Positions 1 to 4,487 of a stretch of 5,018 bases of DNA are shown here, in pieces. Position numbers and translations under genes: made by a program. Where the stretch lies: assembly GCA_049522565.1 (NCBI GenBank), contig JBEKNT010000475.1, forward strand, positions 1 to 5,018, given 5' to 3'. Position 1 is the first letter of the stretch. The number at the start of each line of letters is the position of its first letter. The notes under the pieces were generated by a model. The model was given only the letters and a program-made list of their open reading frames with translations, ran no database searches and had not been told where the DNA came from. Origin of the DNA: JASHVB01 sp049522565 (GTDB taxonomy: Bacteria > Pseudomonadota > Alphaproteobacteria > Acetobacterales > Acetobacteraceae).

Positions 1-77
1 CTTGTGGGAGGGGGTTGGGGGGAGGGGTCGATGCGGCACCGACCCCTCCCCCCAACCCCCTCCCACAAGGGGAGGGG
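1..77. repeat. C/G-rich palindromic repeat with perfect 30-bp inverted repeat
   Basis: Bases 1-30 and 40-69 are exact reverse complements of each other, separated by a 9-base loop (31-39). A second, shorter pairing is possible: 57-64 (CCCCTCCC) with 70-77 (GGGAGGGG) around the loop ACAAG. The C-rich strand reads as Pro-rich peptide in every forward frame (for example NPLPQGEG or PPTPSHKGRG), a signature I know from dispersed palindromic repeats in alphaproteobacterial genomes. The left G-rich arm has four G-runs (6-8, 10-14, 17-22, 24-27) separated by 1-2 bases, so it could also form a G-quadruplex; the right arm has the same pattern on the minus strand. The left arm starts at the window edge, so the repeat may be longer. 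Confidence 0.85.
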
Positions 78-102
78 CAGCAATTTTGGTCCCGCCGCAT
101 GA
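1..102 (+). CDS. Possible C-terminal tail of an upstream ORF (pyrB?), partial
   Basis: Forward frame 1 is open from the window edge to a TGA at 100-102. This stop overlaps the pyrC start codon at 99-101 as ATGA, the usual layout for translationally coupled genes. The upstream partner of this kind of pyrC is normally pyrB (aspartate transcarbamoylase), so this could be the end of pyrB read through the palindromic repeat. Against this, all visible codons but the last few are repeat sequence, so no PyrB-specific residue can be seen and the other two forward frames are open here too. The true end of the upstream gene may lie left of the window. Confidence 0.3.
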   Translation, partial: LVGGGWGEGSMRHRPLPPTPSHKGRGSNFGPAA

Positions 103-1385
103 CCCCCACCACGCTCTTCCTCGGCGTCCGTCTGCTCGACGCGTCGTCCGGCGTGGACACGCTGGGCGACCTGCTGGTGCGCGACGGGGTCATCGCGGAT
201 TTCGGCGCCGGTCTCGGCCGCCCTGACGGCGCGGTCGTCATCCAGGAAGACGGCGCGGTGCTCTGCCCCGGCCTGGTGGACATGCGCGCCGCGCTCGGCG
301 AACCGGGCTACGAATACCGCGAGACCATCGCCTCGGCCGCCGCGGCCGCCGCGGCCGGCGGCATCACCACGCTCGCCGCGCTACCCGACACGCTGCCGGC
401 CATCGACGATCCGGCGCTGGTGCACATGATGCGGTGGCGCGGCGAGGAAACCGGCAGCCTGACCATCCTGCCCTACGCTGCCGTCACCACCGGCTGCCGC
501 GGCGAGGCGCTCGCCGAACTCGGCCTGTTGCGCGAGGCCGGCGCGGTCGCCTTCACCGACGGCGCCAACACGCTGCGGTCCGCCCGGCTGATGCGGCTGG
601 CGCTGTCCTATGCGCGAGGCTTCGGTGCCCGCATCGTGCAGCACCCGGAGGAGCCGTCGCTCGCCGCCGGCGGTGCCGCGACCGAGGGCGAGCTGGCGAC
701 GCGCCTCGGCCTGCCCGGCATCCCCGCCGCCGCCGAGGCGATCCAGGTCGCGCGCGACATCCGCCTGGCGCTGCTCACCGGCGGCGCGGTGCACTTCGCG
801 CATGTCTCCACCGCCGACGCGCTGGCACTGATCCGCCGCGCGAAGCAGGACGGTGCGGCGGTCACCTGCGACACCGCGCCGCCCTATTTCGACCTGAACG
901 AAACAGCGATCGGCGACTTTCGCACCTATGCCAAGCTGTCGCCGCCGCTGCGCAAAGACTCCGATCGCCAGGCGGTTGCCGCGGCCCTGGCCGACGGCAC
1001 GATCGACGCGGTGGCCTCGGACCACCAGCCGCGCGACGCCGACGACAAGCGCCTGCCCTTCGCCCAGGCCACCCCCGGTGGGGTCGGGCTGGCCACCTTG
1101 CTCGGGGTGACGCTGGCGCAGGTCCACAACGGCACGATCGGCATGGCGCTGGCGATCGAGCTGCTGACGGCGCGGCCGGCCCGCTTGCTCGGGATCGAAG
1201 CCGGCCGGCTGGTCAAGGGCGCGCCCGCCGATCTGTGCCTGTTCCACCCCGAGCGGATCTGGCAGGTCGAATCCGGCAAGCTGCCCGGCAAGGCGCAGAA
1301 CACCCCGTTCGACGGACGCGCGCTGGAGGGCGTGGTGCTGGGGACCTGGAAGGCGGGCCGCCGGGTGTTCGGGGCACCCGCGTAG
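99..1385 (+). CDS. pyrC: Dihydroorotase-like protein, probably non-catalytic (PyrC'/PyrX type)
   Basis: This 428-aa protein has the length and conserved blocks of class I dihydroorotases, which close carbamoyl-aspartate to dihydroorotate in pyrimidine synthesis. Recognisable blocks are CPGLVDM (56-62), an FTDG block (152-155), QHPEE (181-185), LGLPGIPAAAEA (203-214), HFAHVST (232-238), SPPLR (281-285), GTIDAVASDH (300-309) and GLATLL (330-335). Key residues are lost. The metal motif HxHLR is replaced by R63-A-A65-L-G67. The PNT substrate motif is PDT (D97). The PHH motif is PPY (261-263), and the DHAPH motif is DHQPR (308-312). The likely ligands D154, H182, H235 and D308 remain. In Pseudomonas such an inactive PyrC' is a structural partner of PyrB, and I infer the same role here. 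I chose the ATG at 99 because an earlier in-frame ATG (15) only adds repeat-encoded residues. No good ribosome binding site is seen at normal spacing, which fits coupling to an upstream gene. Confidence 0.9.
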   Translation: MTPTTLFLGVRLLDASSGVDTLGDLLVRDGVIADFGAGLGRPDGAVVIQEDGAVLCPGLVDMRAALGEPGYEYRETIASAAAAAAAGGITTLAALPDTLPAIDDPALVHMMRWRGEETGSLTILPYAAVTTGCRGEALAELGLLREAGAVAFTDGANTLRSARLMRLALSYARGFGARIVQHPEEPSLAAGGAATEGELATRLGLPGIPAAAEAIQVARDIRLALLTGGAVHFAHVSTADALALIRRAKQDGAAVTCDTAPPYFDLNETAIGDFRTYAKLSPPLRKDSDRQAVAAALADGTIDAVASDHQPRDADDKRLPFAQATPGGVGLATLLGVTLAQVHNGTIGMALAIELLTARPARLLGIEAGRLVKGAPADLCLFHPERIWQVESGKLPGKAQNTPFDGRALEGVVLGTWKAGRRVFGAPA

Positions 1386-1449
1386 GGCGGAAAAGTGCGG
1401 CGCCTTCCGCCGGGCATCTCGGGGGACGGCGCTGCGCTTTTCCGCCCTA
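1383..1449. terminator. Palindrome between convergent genes, likely bidirectional terminator or repeat
   Basis: Arms 1383-1404 and 1428-1449 are inverted copies matching at 20 of 22 positions. The two exceptions (1396/1436 and 1399/1433) would be G-U pairs in plus-strand RNA, so that transcript can form an uninterrupted 22-bp stem. Minus-strand RNA would carry A-C mismatches at the same places. Each arm begins with TAGGGCGGAAAAG when read outward-in; the left TAG is the pyrC stop and the right one is the stop of the opposing toxin gene. A shorter hairpin is also possible (GGCGGAA 1386-1392 with TTCCGCC 1405-1411). There is no T-run after the stem, so classical intrinsic termination is uncertain. 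It may be a dispersed palindromic repeat doing double duty. Confidence 0.6.
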
Positions 1450-1893
1450 TGCGTACTGCCACGGATCGAGCAATCGCAGGCCGGCCCGTTCAAAATCGGC
1501 GGTGTTGCGGGTGACCACGCCAAGCTCGTGTACCAGCGCGATGGCGGCCAAAAGGGCGTCCGGCTGGGAATCGGTGTAGTTGGCCTTCTGACTGTCCCAG
1601 ACCAACTGCCGCCAGCGCAGCAAGACACGGCCGTCCACCTCCAGGACGCGGTCGCCGAACCAGGGGAGCAGACCGTCTCGCACCCAGGCCTCCAGCTCGG
1701 CGCGGAAGGCGGGGTCGGTGACGCGGCCGATCCCGAAGTGGATTTCGGCGATGCTGAGCCGGCTGAGAAAACACGCGGCACGCGGCACGCTTTCTGCCCA
1801 GGCCCGCACGGGGGCCGCAGCACGCGGGCCTTTGCGCAATTCGGAAACGACGTTGGTGTCGATCAGCCAGCCTCGGGCCGGCGGCAGGGTCAC
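1447..1893 (-). CDS. vapC: VapC-like PIN-domain ribonuclease toxin
   Basis: This 148-aa protein is a PIN-domain toxin of type II toxin-antitoxin systems, a family of metal-dependent RNases that cut tRNA, rRNA or other RNA when the antitoxin is degraded. The four acidic active-site positions are visible: D12 in LIDTNVVSE, E50 in SIAEIHFGI, D112 in PDALLAAIA, and D133 in VTRNTADF. The end, LLDPWQYA, matches the usual PIN-toxin finish. Nothing is truncated, so the toxin looks active. It starts with GTG at 1893, and its first four bases (GTGA) overlap the antitoxin stop, which ties toxin translation to antitoxin translation. It is convergent to pyrC, and its stop codon sits inside the shared palindrome. 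FitB-like PIN toxins are a close alternative label; the RNA target cannot be read from sequence. Confidence 0.92.
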   Translation of the reverse strand: MTLPPARGWLIDTNVVSELRKGPRAAAPVRAWAESVPRAACFLSRLSIAEIHFGIGRVTDPAFRAELEAWVRDGLLPWFGDRVLEVDGRVLLRWRQLVWDSQKANYTDSQPDALLAAIALVHELGVVTRNTADFERAGLRLLDPWQYA

Positions 1894-2213
1894 GCTTCGA
1901 AGTCCGGTGCCTCGCGAACCGGGGAACGCTCACGGAGCAGACCGTCGTCGAAGTCGTCCAGGCGCGCCAGCGGGCTATCGGCGAACAGCGCGGCCAGGCT
2001 GGGGCTGGATGCTGCCGGAGCGAGCCGCGCGTAGTCGGCGGCGGCGAGGATCACCACCGCCGGCTGCCCGCGGACGGTGACATGCTGCGGATTACCGTGG
2101 AGTGCCAGACGCACCACTTCGCTGAACCTTGCCTTTGCGTCTTCCAACTTCCAGACCGGCGGTCCCTTGGGAGGGTTTGAGACCGCACCGGTGTGCCGTT
2201 GTGCCTGAGACAT
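1890..2213 (-). CDS. Phd/YefM-family antitoxin
   Basis: This 107-aa protein is the antitoxin of the module. Residues 21-64 (WKLEDAKARF, then a VTVRGQPAVVIL strand region and DYARL) form the typical Phd/YefM DNA-binding and dimerisation domain. The acidic tail from about 72 to 107 (SLAALFADSPLARLDD onward) is the expected toxin-binding segment. The first 20 residues are a Pro/Gln-containing extension ahead of the usual family start; no other Met lies inside, and the ATG at 2213 is preceded by AAGAG (2227-2223) at 9-nt spacing, so I keep it. The gene comes first in the operon and overlaps the toxin by 4 nt. It probably represses its own promoter through the palindrome at 2229-2245, with toxin as co-repressor, as is known for this family. 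Confidence 0.9.
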   Translation of the reverse strand: MSQAQRHTGAVSNPPKGPPVWKLEDAKARFSEVVRLALHGNPQHVTVRGQPAVVILAAADYARLAPAASSPSLAALFADSPLARLDDFDDGLLRERSPVREAPDFEA

Positions 2214-2228
2214 GTTAGCGGACTCTTG

Positions 2229-2245
2229 CTGACTAGACTAGTCAG
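2229..2245. promoter_or_regulatory. Operator-like palindrome of the toxin-antitoxin operon
   Basis: Bases 2229-2236 (CTGACTAG) and 2238-2245 (CTAGTCAG) are perfect inverted repeats around one central base. The site overlaps the 3' end of the predicted -10 box and the expected transcription start, the classic position for an autorepressor. Phd-type antitoxins bind short palindromes as dimers, so this is the likely binding site. Binding itself is inferred. Confidence 0.7.
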
Positions 2246-2271
2246 ATAGGTGTTCGCTGACGATCTGACAA
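2243..2271 (-). promoter_or_regulatory. Sigma70-type promoter of the toxin-antitoxin operon
   Basis: On the minus strand a -35 box TTGTCA (2271-2266) and a -10 box TATCTG (2248-2243) are separated by exactly 17 bases. Transcription would start near 2236, giving a leader of about 22 nt with AAGAG ahead of the ATG at 2213. The -35 matches consensus at 4-5 positions and the -10 at its first three. The -35 lies at the edge of repeat-like sequence. Confidence 0.6.
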
Positions 2272-2286
2272 GAACAATCCCGGACC

Positions 2287-2305
2287 GCGCGAAGCAAATT
2301 CGCGC
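2287..2305. repeat. Short hairpin, 7-bp stem
   Basis: GCGCGAA (2287-2293) and TTCGCGC (2299-2305) pair around a 5-base loop. It lies upstream of the toxin-antitoxin promoter and next to the dispersed repeat, and may be an inner part of that element. No T-run follows, so it is not a convincing terminator. Confidence 0.4.
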
Positions 2306-2334
2306 TCGACGAGCAGCGTCCGCCCCGACGCAGG

Positions 2335-2367
2335 GGATTGCTTCGTCGCTTCGTTTCTCGCAATGAC
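2335..2367. repeat. Dispersed repeat (TGTCATTGCGAG... type), one unit
   Basis: Read on the minus strand this begins TGTCATTGCGAG and ends in GACGAAGCAATCC. That is the well-known dispersed repeat of many proteobacterial genomes, which gives spurious peptides such as VIARNEATKQS when translated. The GGATTG end at 2335 has a degenerate inverted counterpart, CAATCC at 2275-2280, so the whole element may span about 2266-2367. It fills the space between the divergent toxin-antitoxin operon and plsY and carries no convincing gene. Confidence 0.7.
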
Positions 2368-2396
2368 AGATGGCGCCAACCCGGAATCCGAACCCC

Positions 2397-2993
2397 ATGC
2401 CCCCGCCAACCTACCTCCTGCTCGGCTACCTGTTCGGCTCGATCCCGTTCGGCCTGTTGCTGACGCGGGCCGCCGGACTGCCGGACATCCGCACCATCGG
2501 CTCCGGCAATATCGGCGCCACCAATGTCCTGCGGACCGGGCGCAAGACCCTGGCTGCCGCAACCCTGCTGCTGGACCTGGGAAAAGGCGCCGCCGCCGTG
2601 CTGCTGGCTGGATGGCTCGCCGGGCGGGATGCGGCGTTGTGGGCGGGGCTGGGTGCCGTGCTGGGCCACCTCTTTCCAGTCTGGCTCCGCTTCAAGGGTG
2701 GCAAGGGCGTCGCCACCAGCTACGGTGTGCTGATCGCCGCCGCCTGGCCGGTCGGGATTGCGGCCGGAGCAGTGTGGCTGATCGCGGCCGCCACGCTGCG
2801 GCGGTCGTCGCTCGCCGGGCTGATTTCCTTCGCGCTGGCACCTTTTCTCGCCTGGGCGCTGGCGGATTCGGGCGCCGTTAAGCTGGCGTTGGCGATTGCT
2901 GTGCTGGTGTATGCCCGCCACCACGCCAACATCCGCCGCCTGCTGGCCGGGACCGAGCCTCGGATCGGCCAGCACAGCAGCGGCACGGCGTAG
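2397..2993 (+). CDS. plsY: Acyl-phosphate glycerol-3-phosphate acyltransferase PlsY
   Basis: This 198-aa inner-membrane protein moves an acyl group from acyl-phosphate to glycerol-3-phosphate, making lysophosphatidic acid, the first acylation step of phospholipid synthesis in bacteria with the PlsX/PlsY pathway. The three conserved PlsY motifs are intact: GSIPFG with IGSGNIGATNVLRTGRK (14-50), HLFPVWLRFKGGKGVATSYG (91-110), and ARHHANIRRLLAGTEPRIG (173-191). Hydrophobic spans between them (about 5-22, 52-72, 80-96, 111-132, 139-155, 160-173) fit the multi-pass topology and roughly 200-aa size of the family. I prefer the ATG at 2397 because the hydrophobic start then begins almost at once, as in relatives. 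An ATG at 2370 adds nine residues right beside the repeat and cannot be excluded. Neither start has a clear Shine-Dalgarno. The gene is divergent from the toxin-antitoxin operon. Confidence 0.95.
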   Translation: MPPPTYLLLGYLFGSIPFGLLLTRAAGLPDIRTIGSGNIGATNVLRTGRKTLAAATLLLDLGKGAAAVLLAGWLAGRDAALWAGLGAVLGHLFPVWLRFKGGKGVATSYGVLIAAAWPVGIAAGAVWLIAAATLRRSSLAGLISFALAPFLAWALADSGAVKLALAIAVLVYARHHANIRRLLAGTEPRIGQHSSGTA

Positions 2994-3230
2994 CGCTGGC
3001 CCGCAGGGATGACCTGAGCCTACAGCCGCCGGGCGCCAACGCACCGACCCCAAGCGGCCCGGCAACTCTGTGCCTTCTTTGCAACAAAGCGACGATATCC
3101 GCTCGGCGCAGTAAATTCGAAAGGCGCCCGTGGGAATATGCAGCGTGAAGCTGTTCGTCACGCAACCGCCCTCAGTGCTTCGTAGATATCGAGCCACTGT
3201 CCGAGGCGTCACCAAGAGGTCCGGCCCCCT
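2994..3230. other. Gene-free gap between plsY and the MBL nuclease gene
   Basis: I find no convincing gene, RNA or strong intrinsic terminator in this 237-bp gap. It contains a small inverted repeat CTTTG-CAA-CAAAG (3077-3089), and its middle (about 3070-3150) is less GC-rich than plsY, as expected for a promoter region, though I see no promoter good enough to call. The last bases hold AAGAGGT (3214-3220), 10 nt before a TTG, which I take as the ribosome binding site of the next gene. Confidence 0.5.
3214..3220 (+). promoter_or_regulatory. Ribosome binding site deciding a TTG start
   Basis: AAGAGGT lies 10 nt upstream of the TTG at 3231. The frame is open only back to a TAG at 3183-3185 and holds no ATG, GTG or other TTG in between, so this site supports TTG as the start codon of the following nuclease gene. 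Confidence 0.6.
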
Positions 3231-4487
3231 TTGCGGCTAAGAATCCTGCGCGGTGCGCGACAGATTGGCGGTTCCTGCGTCGAGATCGAAGCGCAGGGAG
3301 CACGGCTGGTCGTCGATCTCGGCCTGCCGCTCGATGCGCCAGACGGCGTTGACCCGAGCACATTGCTCCCCGAGGTATCGGGCTTGCGTGAGCCGGATAC
3401 GTCGCTGCTCGGTGTCCTGCTGTCGCACGGGCACCACGACCATTGGGGGCTGCTGCCCGCGAGCGGGGACCATGTGCCGGTCTGGATGGGCGAGGCGACC
3501 CATCGGATCATGACAGCCGCGGCCGGCTGGGTTCCCGGTGTGGTTCTGCCGCGCGACGTCCGGCACATCTCCAACCGCAAGACGTTCGTGCTCGGGCCGT
3601 TCGAGATCACGCCCTATCTCACCGACCATTCCGCCTACGATGCGTACTCCTTCCTCATCAAGGGCGACGGGCGGAGCGTGCTTTACACCGGCGACCTTCG
3701 CGCCCATGGCCGCAAGGCAAAGCTGTTTGAGGCCTTCGTCGCACGGCCCCCGATGGGGGTCGATGTCATGCTGATGGAGGGCTCCACCATCGGCAGGTCG
3801 GGCGCCGAGGCCGGCTTGCCGACCGAGACCGATATCGAAGCCGAACTCACCGAGGTATTCGGCGCCGCCCGAGGCATGGTCCTGCTGGCTGCATCGGCAC
3901 AGAATATCGACCGGATGGTCACGGTCTTCCGGGCGTGCCGCAGGACCCGACGCACGTTCCTGGTGGACCTGTACGCTGCGGAGGTCCTGCGGGCCACGGC
4001 GAATCCCAACATTCCCATGGTTGGACCGGAATGGCCGGAGATGGCGCTGTTCACCCCGCGCCGCCAGCAGAGACAGGTGAAGCGGAAGCGGGCATTCGAG
4101 GCGCTGCACCAGAATGCGCATCGTCGCGTGTTTCCGGAGGACCTTGCGGCCCTGGCGCCGCGCGCGGTGATGCTGTTCCGGCGTTTCATGCTGGAGGACC
4201 TTGAAGCGGCAGGATGCCTCGACGGTGCGACCGCGATCTGGTCGCAGTGGGCGGGCTATCTCACGCAGCCGGAGAACCTGGAACTGCGGGAGCGGCTGAC
4301 GCGCCTGGGGATACCAATCCGGGTCATCCATACATCCGGCCACGCGAGCGTGCCGGATCTGAAGCGGCTGGCAAATGCGGTAGCGCCCAAGGCGCTGGTG
4401 CCGATCCATACGTTTCGTCCGGAGGATTACACGCGGCTTTTCGACAATGTCGTGCAAAGGGGAGACGGGGAATGGTGGGCGATATAA
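3231..4487 (+). CDS. MBL-fold/beta-CASP nuclease, RNase J/CPSF-like
   Basis: This 418-aa cytosolic protein is a metallo-beta-lactamase-fold nuclease with an inserted beta-CASP domain, the family of RNase J and CPSF73-type enzymes that cut RNA or sometimes DNA. Its zinc-site motifs are complete: SHGHHDH with H66, H68, D70 and H71; H133 in TDHSAYDA; and D155 in YTGD. The beta-CASP motifs follow: acidic motif A in LMEGST (E183), motif B in HTSGHAS (H371) and motif C in VPIHT (H393). It therefore looks catalytically competent. At 418 aa it lacks the C-terminal domain of typical RNase J (about 550 aa), and PIHT replaces the usual PvHG, so I do not call it rnj. The start is TTG with AAGAGGT at 10-nt spacing; the N-terminus RGARQIGGSCVEIE fits the family start. 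Its last 16 nt overlap the next gene, implying a shared mRNA and linked function. Confidence 0.88.
   Translation: MRLRILRGARQIGGSCVEIEAQGARLVVDLGLPLDAPDGVDPSTLLPEVSGLREPDTSLLGVLLSHGHHDHWGLLPASGDHVPVWMGEATHRIMTAAAGWVPGVVLPRDVRHISNRKTFVLGPFEITPYLTDHSAYDAYSFLIKGDGRSVLYTGDLRAHGRKAKLFEAFVARPPMGVDVMLMEGSTIGRSGAEAGLPTETDIEAELTEVFGAARGMVLLAASAQNIDRMVTVFRACRRTRRTFLVDLYAAEVLRATANPNIPMVGPEWPEMALFTPRRQQRQVKRKRAFEALHQNAHRRVFPEDLAALAPRAVMLFRRFMLEDLEAAGCLDGATAIWSQWAGYLTQPENLELRERLTRLGIPIRVIHTSGHASVPDLKRLANAVAPKALVPIHTFRPEDYTRLFDNVVQRGDGEWWAI
4456..4465 (+). promoter_or_regulatory. Strong ribosome binding site inside the end of the MBL nuclease gene
   Basis: AAAGGGGAGA lies about 7 nt before the ATG at 4472, inside the last codons of the nuclease gene. 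It fixes the start of the overlapping downstream gene and is much better than the sites of the other genes in the window. Confidence 0.65.

Noticed and set aside
1..77. CRISPR array or transposon end
   Set aside because: There is a single palindrome with no regularly spaced copies, no spacers and no transposase or target duplication in view.
15..98. In-frame ATG at 15 that would lengthen the pyrC product by 28 residues
   Set aside because: The added residues are entirely repeat-encoded (Gly/Pro-rich), do not resemble the family N-terminus, and the ATG lies inside a palindrome arm and loop region.
3077..3089. CTTTG-CAA-CAAAG as an operator or terminator
   Set aside because: The stem is only 5 bp, is followed by no T-run and is not placed against a credible promoter.
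2238..3215. Long open minus-strand frame of 325 codons across plsY and its flanks
   Set aside because: It lies opposite plsY, has Arg/Gln/Gly-rich low-complexity content typical of antisense frames in GC-rich DNA, and includes the translated dispersed repeat.
3237..4457. Long open minus-strand frame of 406 codons opposite the MBL nuclease gene
   Set aside because: The forward frame carries complete MBL and beta-CASP motifs; the reverse frame shows no family motif and is a shadow of high GC content.
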